From NCBI GenBank assembly GCA_963710135.1, contig CAVPYY010000006.1, positions 124,001-188,000 on the forward strand: a stretch of DNA of 64,000 nucleotides, read 5' to 3'. A program made the translations under genes and the position numbers. Position 1 is the first letter of the stretch; each line of letters starts with the position of its first letter. The stretch comes from SG8-30 sp963710135. GTDB taxonomy: Bacteria; Pseudomonadota; Gammaproteobacteria; Steroidobacterales; Steroidobacteraceae. Below the pieces are notes generated by a model. It did no database searches, was not told where the DNA came from, and worked only from the letters and a program-made list of their open reading frames with translations. Positions 9,917 to 18,896 of the stretch are shown here, one piece after another.

Positions 9917-9946
9917 TTGACACGCCCGACAGCGCTGTGCTGTCAT
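9917..9946 (+). promoter_or_regulatory. Predicted sigma-70 promoter of the ilvC-leu operon
   Basis: A consensus -35 TTGACA (9917-9922) is followed after 18 bp by TGTCAT (9941-9946), 4 of 6 matches to the -10 consensus. It lies about 27 bp before the leader-peptide ATG, the right distance for an attenuated amino-acid operon. The -10 choice is uncertain. Confidence 0.5.
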
Positions 9947-9972
9947 CCCTGTATCTTGCACCGCACCAAACC

Positions 9973-10095
9973 ATGATGCACGCCGCACGCATACCGACTT
10001 TCATCGTTCGCGCCGACAGGCGCGATAGCGACCGTGCGCGCGTGCTCCTGCTTGGCCTCCTCCTTAGCCGGCACAGGTGCGGGCGGACGGACTGA
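9973..10095 (+). CDS. Leucine-rich leader peptide of the ilvC-leu operon
   Basis: A short open frame of 40 codons (ATG 9973, alternative ATG 9976) ends in a cluster of regulatory codons, VLLLGLLL (residues 24-31), and stops 23 bp before an intrinsic terminator hairpin. This is the classic layout of a branched-chain amino-acid attenuator: ribosome stalling at leucine (and valine) codons would favour an antiterminator and expression of ilvC-leuACDB. It is longer than typical leuL or ilvL peptides, so an internal start is possible. There is no known homology; recognition rests on codon cluster, position and terminator. Confidence 0.8.
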   Translation: MMHAARIPTFIVRADRRDSDRARVLLLGLLLSRHRCGRTD

Positions 10096-10118
10096 GTCCA
10101 GCAGGACTTGCCAACCAG

Positions 10119-10157
10119 GAAACCCCGCACCGGAACCGCTCCGAGGCGGGGTTTCTT
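10119..10157 (+). terminator. Attenuator terminator upstream of ilvC
   Basis: A perfect 10-bp stem (GAAACCCCGC / GCGGGGTTTC) with a 17-nt loop lies between the leucine-rich leader peptide and ilvC. The T-rich right arm, followed by TTGC, supports transcription termination when leucine is abundant. Confidence 0.75.
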
Positions 10158-10235
10158 GCATTCGGGTTTCGCTGAGCGGCAGGGCCGCCGGTCGATTCAG
10201 GGTCACGACGATAACGGAAAAGCATGGGAGCCGAA

Positions 10236-11233
10236 ATGAAGATCTACTCGCGCAAAGACGTCGACCACAAGGCCCTCCGCGGGGCGCGACTTTGCATTCT
10301 GGGCTACGGCAGCCAGGGCCGCGCGCATGCGCTGAACCTGAAGGACAGCGGCTACGACGTGGTGGTCGGCGTGCGCAAGGGCGACAGCTGGAAGAAGGCC
10401 AAGCGCGACGGCCTGGCGGTCGATGAGCCGGCCGCGCGCCGTGCAAGGATGCCGACGCTGGTCGCCATGCTCGCCCCCGACACCGCCCAGGGCGATCTCT
10501 ACAAGGAAGTCCTGCCCCTCGCTCAAGCCGGGTGCCACGCTGCTGTTCGCACACGGTTTCAACATCCACTTCGGCCAGATCAAGCCGCGCAAGGACCTCG
10601 ACGTCGTGCTGATCGCGCCGAAGGGCCCCGGCGACCTCGTGCGACGCCAGTATCAGCAGGGCCGCGGCGTGCCCTGCCTGATCGCCGTCGCAGCAGGACG
10701 CGAGCGGCAAGCGCCAAGGCCAAGGCGCTCGCCTATGCCGACGGCATCGGCGGTACCCGCGGCGGCGTGCTCGAGACGACCTTCGCCGAGGAAACCGAGA
10801 CCGATCTGTTCGGCGAGCAGGCCGTGCTGTGCGGCGGCGCCACGGAACTCGTCGCTCAAGGGCTTCGAGACGCTGGTCGAGGCCGGCTACCAGCCCGAGG
10901 TCGCCTACTACGAGTGCCTGCACGAGCTGAAGCTGATCGTCGACCTGCTGCACGAGGGCGGCATCGCCAAGATGCACCAGTTCATCTCGCGACACCGCCA
11001 AGTACGGCGACCTGACCCGCGGCCCGCGGGTCGTCGACCGCCGCACCAAGAAAGAGATGAAGAAGATCCTCGACGAGATCCAGGACGGCAAGTTCGCCCG
11101 GCAGTGGATCCGCGAGAACAAGACCGGCCGCAAGCAGTACAACAAGCTGCTGAAGGCGCGACCTGGCCCACCCGATCGAGAAGGTCGGCGCGCAAGCTGC
11201 GCGCCCGCATGCCCTGGCTGGAGGAAGGCCTGA
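10236..11233 (+). CDS. ilvC: Ketol-acid reductoisomerase (frameshifted)
   Basis: Class I acetohydroxyacid isomeroreductase of valine/isoleucine synthesis. Segments read in order across frames: MKIYSRKDVDHKA start, the dinucleotide-binding motif ILGYGSQGRAHALNL, ADLVAML, LLFAHGFNIHFGQI, AYADGIGGTRGG, ETDLFGEQAVLCGG, GYQPEVAYYECLHELKLIV and EKVGAKLRARMPWL. Frame changes occur near 10435-10460, 10520, 10690, 10712, 10855, 10992, 11158 and 11188, nearly all explained by one extra G or C. The start at 10236 is preferred over ATG 10224 because it has a GGAG box and the family N-terminus. First gene after the leader attenuator; the ends are approximate. Sequencing error rather than decay is my reading. 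Confidence 0.88.
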
Positions 11234-11238
11234 GCCCG

Positions 11239-12858
11239 ATGTCCCGTGACGACCGCCCAGACGCGAATCGAGTCCTGATCTTCGACACCACGCTGCGTGA
11301 CGGCGAGCAGTCGCCCGGCTGCAGCATGACGCCGCGAGGAGAAGCTTCGTGTCGCGCGCGCGCTTGCCGAGCTCGGCGTGGACGTGATCGAGGCCGGCTT
11401 TCCGGCCGCGTCGCGTGGCGACTGGGAGTCCGTCAACGCCATCGCGCGCGAGGTGCGCGGGCCGATCATCTGCGGCCTCGCGCGCTGCAACCGCGACGAC
11501 ATCGAGAAGGCCTGGACCGCGCGTCAAGGACGCGGCCAGGCCGCGCATCCACGTGTTCCTGGCCACCAGCGCGATCCATCGCGAGCACAAGCTCAACATG
11601 GCCAAGGAGGAGATCATCCGCATGGCCGTCGAGGGCGTGCAGCTCGCGCGCTCGCCTGTGCGACGACGTCGAGTTCTCGCCCGAGGACGCCTCGCGCACC
11701 GAACTCGAGTTCCTGACCGAGGTGGTGCAGGCGGTCGATCGACGCCGGCGCCACCACGATCAACGTGCCCGACACGGTGGGCTACACCACGCCGCAGGAA
11801 TTCCATGGAGACCTTCACGCTACCTGACGCAAGAACGTCCGCGGCGCCGAGCAACGTCGACGTTCTCGGTGCACTGCCACGACGACCTCGGCATGGCGGT
11901 CGCCAACAGCCTGCGCGCCGTGCGCGGCGGCGCCCGCCAGGTCGAGTGCACGATCAACGGCATCGGCGAACGCGCCGGCAACTGCTCGCTGGAGGAAGTC
12001 GTGATGGCGCTCACGACGCGCGAGCAGGTCTATCGGCGTGCACACCGGGATCGACACGCAGACGCCTGTACCCGACCTGCCGGCTGGTCTCGCGCGATCA
12101 CCGGCATGCCGATCCCGCGCAACAAGGCGATGGTCGGCGAGAACGCCTTCGCGCACGAGTCCGGCATCCACCAGCACGGCATGCTGCGGCATCACGTCGA
12201 CCTACGAGATCATGCGGCCGCAGGACGTCGGCCTGTCGCGCACCAACCTCGTGCTCGGCAAGCACAGCGGCCGGCATGCATTCCGCGAGCGGGTGCAAGG
12301 AACTCGGCTTCGAACTCGAGCGACGCCGAACTCGAACGCGCGTGTTCGACGCACTTCAAGGCGCTGGCCGACACGAAGAAGGAGCTGTTCGACGGCGACA
12401 TCGAGGCGCTGGTCCTGCAAGCTCGACACCGAGTCGCGGCGGGCCCTGGTCGCTGGAGAGCCTCGACACGACGTCAGCGACTCGGCGCGCATTCGCCGCA
12501 GGCCGGTCGAGCTGCGGCACGCCGACGGCCGGCATCGTCGAAGCAGCGCGTCGACGGGCGACGGCCCGGTCGATGCCGCGTTCAAGGCCATCGAGCAGGC
12601 GACCGGCATCGCAGGTGACGCTGCGCAAGTTCGAGGTGCGCAGCGTGTCCGAGCGGCGAGGACGCCCAGGGCGAGGCGCTGGTGACCGTCGAGTACAACG
12701 GCCGCACCTACCGCGGCACCAGCGTCACCACCGACATCGTCGAGTCCGGCGTGCGGGCCTTCCTCGAGGTGATCAACCGCATCGAACTCGGTCGCGCCGT
12801 CGGGCGCGGCCAGGACGCGACGCTCGGCCGGTCGCACGGCGGCCGTCTGAACGGATGA
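11239..12858 (+). CDS. leuA: 2-isopropylmalate synthase (frameshifted)
   Basis: First committed enzyme of leucine synthesis, condensing acetyl-CoA with 2-oxoisovalerate. Recognised from VLIFDTTLRDGEQSPGCSMT near the start, DVIEAGFPAASRGDWESV, the metal-binding HCHDDLGMAVANSLRAV, NGIGERAGNCSLEEVVMAL and HESGIHQHGMLRH. A C-terminal LeuA regulatory domain (VEYNGRTYRGTSVTTDIVESGVRAFL) shows that the leucine-feedback module is present. Frame changes recur about every 20-170 bp (for example near 11335, 11521 and 11655), each fixed by one G or C. The start is ATG 11239, 5 bp after the probable ilvC stop. The stop is placed at 12856-12858 but an alternative TGA lies at 12848. Confidence 0.88.
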
Positions 12859-12873
12859 CCGGAGTGGAACGAC

Positions 12874-14294
12874 ATGACGGCACTGACCATGTTCGAGAAG
12901 GTGTGGCGGCGCGCACGAGGTCGTGCCGGAGACGGCCGACACGCCTGCCGTGCTCTACATCGACCTGCACCTGATCCACGAAGTCACGTCGCCGCAGGCG
13001 TTCGCCGTGCTGCGCGAGCGCGGCCTGCAGCGTGCGCCGCCCCGACCGCACGCTCGCGACCATGGACCACTCGACGCCGACGGACACGCGCGCAGATCTT
13101 CGGCGGCACTGCCGATCAGGCTCGAGTCCGCCGCGCAGGCAGGTCGCGCAGCTCGAGCGCAACGCCGCCGAGTTCGGCGTCGAACTGCTCGGCCTGCAGG
13201 ACGCGCCGCCGCGGCATCGTGCACGTCATCGGGCCCGAACTGGGCGCGACGCAGCCGGGCAAGACCATCGTCTGCGGCGACAGCCACACCAGCACGCACG
13301 GCGCCTTCGGCGCCCTCGCCTTCGGCATCGGCACCACCGAGGTCGGCCACGTGCTGGCGACGCAGTGCCTGCTGCAGCGCAAGCCGAAGACGCTCGCGGA
13401 TCGTCGTCGACGGCCAGCTTGCCGGCGGGCGTGACGGCCAAGGACCTGGTGCTGGCGATCATCGGCCAGCATCGGCGTCGACGGCGGCACCGGCCACGTC
13501 ATCGAGTATCGCGGCGCGGCGATCCGCGCGCTGTCGATGGACGAGCGCATGACCGTCTGCAACATGTCGATCGAGGCCGGCGCGCGCGCCGGCATGATCG
13601 CGCCCGACGAGACGACCTTCGAGTACCTGCAGGGCCGGCCGCGCGCGCCGCCGGGCGCGGACTGGGAGCGCGCGGTGGCGGGCTGGCGCACGCTGCCCAC
13701 GCGATGCCGGGCGCCGCGCTTCGACCGCGAGGTCGACATCGACGCCGCGCGGCTCGAGCCGATGATCACCTACGGCACCAACCCGGGCATGGTCGTGCCG
13801 ATCAGCGGCAGCCGTTCCCGACGCAGCGGCGACGACGTGTTCAGCAAGGCGCTCGACTACATGGGCTTCGAGCCCGGCGAGACGCATGGCCGGCAAGCCG
13901 GTCGACGTCGTGTTCATCGGCAGCTGCACCAACGCGCGGCTCTCCGACCTGCAGGCCGCCGCCAGCCGTCCTGCGCGGCCGCAAGGTCGCCAAGGGCGTG
14001 CGCATGCTGGTCGTGCCCGGCTCGCAGCAGGTCAAGCGCGAGGCCGAAGCGCGAAGGCCTCGACCGAGATGTTCACCGACGCCGGCGCCGAATGGCGCGA
14101 GTCCGGCTGCTCGATGTGCCTCGGCATGAACGGCGACACCGTCGGCGCCGGGCCAGTACTGCGTCAGCACCAGCAACCGCAATTTCGAAGGCCGGCAGGG
14201 CACCGGCGCGCGCACGCTGCTGGCCAGCCCGGCAACCGCCGCCGCCGCCGCCGTCACCGGCGCATCACCGACCCGCGCGAATCTGCTCGGCTGA
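12874..14294 (+). CDS. leuC: 3-isopropylmalate dehydratase large subunit (frameshifted)
   Basis: Aconitase-family large subunit with a [4Fe-4S] cluster; with LeuD it isomerises 2- to 3-isopropylmalate. Visible segments: MTALTMFEKVW start behind a GGAG box, YIDLHLIHEVTSPQAF, ATMDHSTPTD, IVCGDSHTSTHGAFGALAFG, the cluster-cysteine motifs FIGSCTNARLSDLQ and SGCSMCLGMNGD, and GRQGTGARTLLASPATAAAAA near the end. Several one-base insertions interrupt the frame (near 12905, 13035, 13090, 13205, 13400 and others). The stop at 14292-14294 follows GRITDPRESLG after removing one G. leuD starts 14 bp downstream. Confidence 0.88.
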
Positions 14295-14308
14295 ACGAGG
14301 ACAAGACC

Positions 14309-14898
14309 ATGGAAGCCATCCGACACCCTCACGCTCGCGCACGGTCGTCCTGCCGTCCACCAACATCGACACCGACCAGATCATCCCGGCGCGCTTCCTG
14401 ACCACGACCACGCGCGAAGGCCTCGGCGCCGCGCTGTTCGCCGACTGGCGCTACGACGCGCGCGGCGCGCCGCAGGCCGGATTTCGTGCTGAACCAGCCC
14501 GCAGGCGGCCGGGCTGCGCAGGTGCTGGTCGCCGGCCACAACTTCGGCTGCGGCTCGTCGCGCGAGCATGCGCCCTGGGCGCTGCTCGACTACGGCTTCC
14601 GCGCGGTGATCAGCACCGAGATCGCCGACATCTTCCGCAACAACTGCCCTGAAGAACGGCCTGCTGCCGGTGGTCGTCGAGACCCGACTGCACGCGCTGG
14701 CTGCTGGCGCACCCGGGCGCCGAAGTCGACGATCGACCTGCGAGCGACGACGCTGACGCTGCCGGACGGGCGCGCGGTGCAGTTCCCGATCGAGTCGTTC
14801 GCGCGCTACTGCCTGCTGAACGGCGTCGACGAGCTCGGTTACCTGCTCGCGCAGCTGCCGCAGATCGAGTCGTTACGAGCGGGCGCACGGGCAAGTGA
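14309..14898 (+). CDS. leuD: 3-isopropylmalate dehydratase small subunit (frameshifted)
   Basis: Small (swivel-domain) subunit of isopropylmalate isomerase. The N-terminus MEAIRTLT is followed by VVLPSTNIDTDQIIPARFL, then LVAGHNFGCGSSREHAPWALLDYGFRAVI, which contains the family's substrate-binding GCGSSREHA motif, then IADIFRNNC and FARYCLLNGVDELGYLL. Frame breaks near 14330, 14480, 14650, 14700 and 14870. Removing one G near 14885 gives an end ESYERATGK and TGA at 14896-14898, which overlaps the leuB GTG (GTGA). Confidence 0.85.
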
Positions 14899-15984
14899 AG
14901 GCGCGCATCGCCGTCCTGCCCGGCGACGGCATCGGCCCCGAGGTCGTCGGCCGAAGCGCGTCGCGGCGCTCGAGGCCGTCGCGCGGACGCTTCGGCCACG
15001 ACTTCGAGCTCGCACGAAGCACCGATCGGCGGCGCCGCGATCGACCTCGGCGGCGAGCCGCTGCCGCGCGCCGACGCTGGCGCTGCGCGCGCCGCGCCGA
15101 CGCCGTGCTGTTCGGCGCCGATCGGCGACCCGCGCTATTCGGACCCGTCGCCTGAAGGTGCGCCCGGAGCAGGCGATGCTGGGCCTGCGCCGCGAGCTCG
15201 GCCTGTACGCGAACCTGCGACCGGTGGTGCCGCACCCTGCGATGCTGCGCACGCCTCGCCGCTCAAGCCCGAGCTGCTCGCCGGCGTCGACCTCCTGGTC
15301 GTGCGCGAACTGACCGGCGGCATCTACTTCGGCGCGAAGACCGCGCAGCGCAGACGCGGCCACCGACGTGTGCAGCTACACGCGTCGGCGAGGTCGAGCG
15401 CATCGCGCGCGTCGCCGGCCGGCTGGCCATGGCGCGCGCCGCGGCGGATCGACTTCGGTCGACAAGGCCAACGTGCTGGAGACGTCGCGGCTGTGGCGCA
15501 GCGTCGTCGACCGCGTCTGCGCGCACGGAGTTTCCCGGACGTGGAGCTCGAGCACATGCTGGTCGACGCCGCGGCGATGCACCTGCTCCGGCGGCCCGCG
15601 CGACTTCGACGTGATCGTCACCGAGAACATGTTCGGCGACATCCTGACCGACGAGGCCGCGATGCTCGCCGGCTCGCTCGGCCTGCTGCCCGTCGGCCTC
15701 GCTCGGCGACGGTACGCGCGGACTGTACGAGCCGATCCACGGCTCGGCGCCCGGACATCGCCGGCCGCGGCATCGCCAATCCCTACGGCACGATCCTCAG
15801 CGCGGCGCATGCTGCTGCGCCATTCGCTCGGGCTCGAGGCCGAGGCAGCGGCCGTCGAGCGTGCGGTCGCTCGCGCCATCGCCGCCGGCGTGCTCGACCG
15901 CCGACCTTGCGCCGCGCGGCGCCGACGCCGGCGACCACCCGCGAAGCCGGCACCGCGGTGGTGGAGCGTATCCGCGGCGCCTGA
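14895..15984 (+). CDS. leuB: 3-isopropylmalate dehydrogenase (frameshifted)
   Basis: NAD-dependent oxidative decarboxylation of 3-isopropylmalate, third leucine step. The GTG start overlaps the leuD stop by 4 nt and gives MKARIAVLPGDGIGPEV. Further segments: VVRELTGGIYFG, DKANVLETSRLWR, the catalytic/metal region VTENMFGDILTDEAAMLAGSLG and HGSAPDIAGRGIANPYGTI, and the C-terminal EAGTAVVERIRGA before TGA 15982-15984. Numerous single G/C insertions break the frame. It is the last gene of the ilvC-leu operon, followed by a hairpin. Confidence 0.87.
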
Positions 15985-15988
15985 GCAC

Positions 15989-16010
15989 CCGGCGCGGATG
16001 TTCGCGCCGG
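15989..16010. terminator. Hairpin between convergent leuB and metB
   Basis: A perfect 8-bp stem (CCGGCGCG / CGCGCCGG) with a 6-nt loop fills the 27-bp gap between the stops of leuB (plus) and metB (minus). There is no T-run; a bidirectional role is inferred from position. Confidence 0.5.
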
Positions 16011-16011
16011 C

Positions 16012-17178
16012 TCAGGCAGCCCGCTCCAGGCCTGCCGCAGGTCATCCAGCAGGTCCTCGGCCGCCTCGATGCCGACCGACAGTCGCAGCAGCCCGGGCGT
16101 GATGCCCGCCGCCGCCCGCGCCGCCGGCTCCATGGCCGCGTGCGTCATGGTGTCCGGATGCGCGACCAGGCTCTCGACGCCGCCCAGCGATTCCGCCAGC
16201 GAGAAGCAGTCGCAGGCCGTCGAGGAAGCGCTCGCACCGCCGGCTGTGCCGCCCGCGAGTTCGAAGTGACACGATCGCGCCGAAGCCGTGCTGCTGACGC
16301 GCCGCCAGCGCGTGACCCGGGTGCGCCGCGCAGGCCGGGATAGTGGACACGGGCGACGGCCGGATGGCCGTCGAGCAGCGCCGCGACCGCGGCGGCGTTC
16401 TCGCTCGTGCTGGCGCAGGCGCACGTGCAGCGTGCGCAGGCCGCGCAGCGTCAGAAAGGAATCGAAGGCGCCGCCCGTGACGCCGAGGCAGTTGGCCCAC
16501 CAGGCCAGTTCCTCGTGCAGACCCTGGCTCGCGGGCGATGACCGCGCCGCCGACCACGTCGCTGTGGCCGTTGATGTACTTGGTGGTCGAGTGCACGACG
16601 AGATCGGCACCGAGTCGCGAGCGGCTGCTGCCAGACCGGGGTCAGGAAGGTGTTGTCGACCGCCACCAGCGCGCCGGCCGCGTGGCGCCGCCGCAGCGAC
16701 CGCGGCGATGTCGGTGATCCGCAGCAGCGGATTGCTCGGCGTCTCGATCCACACCAGCCGCGGGCGGTCCGCCAGGCCGCCGTGACTTCCGCGGCGTCCG
16801 TCAAGTCCACGAACTTCGACCTCGGCCCGGCCGGTGCGCGCCAGCGCGGACAGCAGCCGATAGGTGCCGCCGTAGCAATCGTGTGGCGCGACGATCGTGT
16901 CGCCCGGGCCGCACCAGCGCCACGACAAGCGTGACCGCGGCCATGCCGGTCCCCGTGACGACGCCGCCCGCGCCGCCTTCGAGGTCGGCGAGCGCGTCGC
17001 CCAGCGGTCGCGGGTCGGATTGCCGGAGCGCGAGTAGTCGTACTTGCGGCGCCGGTCCGAGGCCCGCGAAGGCGAAGGTGGACGACAGGTACAGCGGCGG
17101 CACCACCGCGCCGTGCTGGATCGCGTTTCGAGCCCGGCGCGCACCGCGCGCGTCTGCGGGCGGTTTCGGTCGGTTCAT
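16012..17178 (-). CDS. metB: Cystathionine gamma-synthase-type PLP enzyme (frameshifted)
   Basis: Cys/Met-metabolism PLP enzyme of the trans-sulfuration branch of methionine synthesis. Read across frames from ATG 17178: AIQHGAVVPPLYLSSTFAF, KYDYSRSGNPTRD, GGVVTGTGMAAVTL, IVAPHDCYGGTYRLL, VDNTFLTPVWQQPL, the PLP-lysine motif HSTTKYINGHSDVVGGA, and SLGGVESLVAHPDTMTHAAM near the end. That last stretch is the usual C-terminal signature of cystathionine gamma-synthases and lyases. A GGAG box precedes the start. The metX stop overlaps this start (ATGA). O-succinylhomoserine sulfhydrylase or lyase activity cannot be excluded from sequence alone. Several G/C insertions break the frame; the stop position is approximate. 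Confidence 0.82.
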
Positions 17179-18228
17179 TCCGAGTCTCCTTCCAAGCGCC
17201 GCGGCGAAGATCGGCGCGAGCGCCGCGCGCTCCTTCAGGAATGCGTCGTGGCCGTAGAGCGAATGCAGCTCGTACAGCCGTTCGGCGCCGGCAGTCGCGC
17301 TGCGAGCTCGCGCATGTCCTCGAGCGTCACCAGCTGGTCCTCGCGCACGGCGACGAGCGTGACCGGCGTGCGGATCCGCGCCGGCTCGACCGGTGCAGGT
17401 CGATCGACTCGGACAGGCACAGAAAGGCCTCCGGCACGTAGTTGCTGCGCATAGTCGTCGCCGCGCGCGAACAGGTAGTCCTCGACCGGAAAGACCGGCG
17501 CCCTGCTCGGTGAAGCGCGGCGATCCGGCGAAAGCGCGCGCTGAAACTCCGCGCGCGTGCGGTAGGTCGCCATCGCCAGCGCCCGGGCCAGCCGCAGGCC
17601 GCCCGGTCCGTCGCCGCGCGACGAGCGCGTACCGGACGGCTTCGCCGCTGCACGCTGCGCCAGCCGGTGGCCATGCGGGTTGGTGCGGTGCGCGCGCACT
17701 GATCACGAGCAGGCGCCCGACCCGCTCTGGAAAGCGCTCGCGCGAACGCCAGCGCGACCATGCCGCCGTACGAGGCGCCGGCGATGCGCGTGCAGGCGCT
17801 CGATGCCGAGACCCGTCGCACAGGCTGCCAGCAACTCGGCCTGGTCATGCGAACTGACGCCGGGAAACCCGCCGTCGCCGCGGCGCCGGGCCGGTCGTCT
17901 CGCCGCTGCCGCCGAGGTAGTCGATGCCGAGCAGACGGTAGCGGTCCGTGTCGAGCGGCCGGCCGGGCCCGACAGTTCCGGCCACCAGCCGAGCCGGCGG
18001 TCGCTGGCGCAGAAGATCCTGCGGTGCGCCGAGATGCCGCCGAGCGCGACGACGACCGGCGCGCCCGCCGCGCCTTCGAGGCGCCAGCGACCTGCACCGA
18101 GCTCAGCCGTCCGCCGTGGTGCAGGCTGAAAGTTCCGGGCAGTACTCGAACAGTCCCTGTTCGACGATCTGGGCGGAGCCGGTATCGGCCGCGCCGAACG
18201 CAAGCGACGGATCTGCAGGTTGCGCCAT
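17175..18228 (-). CDS. metX: Homoserine O-acyltransferase, MetX family (frameshifted)
   Basis: Alpha/beta-hydrolase acyltransferase that activates homoserine for methionine synthesis. From ATG 18228 the segments are: FGAADTGSAQIVEQGLFEY, SLHHGGRLSSVQVAW, VVVALGGISAHR, the nucleophile motif IAGASYGGMVALAFARAF, EDYLFARGDDYARNYV, the acid region VAVREDQLVTLEDMREL and the histidine region SLYGHDAFLKE. GASYGG in place of GGSMGG resembles the xanthomonad MetX type described as a succinyltransferase, so the acyl donor may be succinyl-CoA (inference). A GGGAGAG box lies just upstream of the start. It is controlled by the SAM-I riboswitch at 18334-18452 and overlaps metB by 4 nt. Confidence 0.82.
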
Positions 18229-18333
18229 GAAGCTCTCCCGACATCGTCCGGACACGGCCGGTTCCTGCGGAGAGCCCGTTACGCGCGGGCCGCCGGCGAC
18301 TGGTCGGCCCGGAGACGGTCCGCAGCGCGGCCA

Positions 18334-18452
18334 CTCATCTACCGGCGGACGGCCAATCCGCCCTCCGCAGGAGTTGGCACCTTTCCGGACTGATGAGGTC
18401 CGGCGGTTGCCCCGGCGTCAAAGGGCCTTGTCCCTCGGCCGGTCTCGATGAG
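18334..18452 (-). promoter_or_regulatory. SAM-I (S-box) riboswitch upstream of metX
   Basis: On the minus strand the S-box core elements are readable in order: 5' P1 strand CTCATC, GAGGGACAAGGCCC (P2), TTTGACGCC, GGGGCAACC, a P3 hairpin (CCGGACCTCATCAGTCCGG), AAGGTGCCAACTCCTGCGGA (joining/P4) and the 3' P1 strand GATGAG, which pairs with CTCATC. The motif order GAGGGA..GGCCC..GCAACC..GGTGCCAA..TCC is diagnostic of SAM-I. It ends about 105 nt before the metX ATG. Binding of S-adenosylmethionine would switch off metX-metB, by termination or by hiding the ribosome site; which one cannot be seen. Confidence 0.9.
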
Positions 18453-18460
18453 CGCAGGCA

Positions 18461-18489
18461 AGTCTAGGGCCGGGCCAGACGGCGGTCAA
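18461..18489 (-). promoter_or_regulatory. Sigma-70 promoter of the SAM riboswitch-metXB transcript
   Basis: On the minus strand, -35 TTGACC (18489-18484) and -10 TAGACT (18466-18461) are separated by exactly 17 bp. The -10 ends 9 bp before the first paired base of the riboswitch, which fits a start just upstream of the aptamer. Confidence 0.75.
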
Positions 18490-18518
18490 GGCGGCCCGAA
18501 GCCTTGCCTGATCTGTAT

Positions 18519-18544
18519 CAATGTATTAACGTGCTAATACATTG
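18519..18544. promoter_or_regulatory. Perfect palindromic operator, probable HisR (TrpR-family) site
   Basis: A perfect inverted repeat with 10-bp arms (CAATGTATTA / TAATACATTG) and a 6-bp spacer lies 20 bp before the ATG of the TrpR-family gene. It is AT-rich in a very GC-rich context. The position fits autoregulation of the hisR-hisGDCBHAFIE operon; the divergent metX promoter is 30 bp away and could also be touched. Confidence 0.75.
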
Positions 18545-18564
18545 GAACACCGCGACGCGAAGTC

Positions 18565-18896
18565 ATGAAGCAACACCGTCCGCTCAGCCCCCGCCAGGAG
18601 GCCCTGCACGAGCGTAGCCTGTACGGCGCCATGCTGACGCTGCAGAACGTCGACGAAGTGCGCGCCTTCTTCCGCGACCTGTGCACGCCTGCGGAGCTGC
18701 AGGCGCATCGGCGACCGCTGGGCGGTCGTGGAACTGCTCGGAACGCGGCCTGCCCTATCGCGAGATCCAGCGCCTGACCGGGGTCAGCGTCACCACCATC
18801 GGGCGCGTGGCGCGCTACCTGACCGCCGGCAATGGCGGCTACGCGCTGGCCATGGAGCGCCTGCGCGCCGGTGTCAGGAACGCGGGCCGGGGATGA
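18565..18896 (+). CDS. hisR: TrpR/YerC family transcriptional regulator, probable HisR (frameshifted)
   Basis: A small helix-turn-helix protein (about 110 aa) of the TrpR/YerC/YecD family. The N-terminus SPRQEALHERSLYGAMLTLQ and the segment DEVRAFFRDLCTPAELQA form the helical dimer core. The DNA-binding part is LERGLPYREIQRLTGVS followed by VTTIGRVARYL, and the end is GGYALAMERLRAG. Two or three G/C insertions near 18708 and 18740 break the frame. It directly precedes hisG with ATGA overlap and follows a palindromic operator, so a histidine-responsive repressor of the his operon is the best reading. TrpR-family HisR regulators are known from comparative genomics of xanthomonads. The effector is not visible. 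Confidence 0.8.

Noticed and set aside
10420..15984. Programmed ribosomal frameshifting
   Set aside because: Dozens of shifts per operon with no slippery heptamers or conserved stimulatory structures make recoding implausible.
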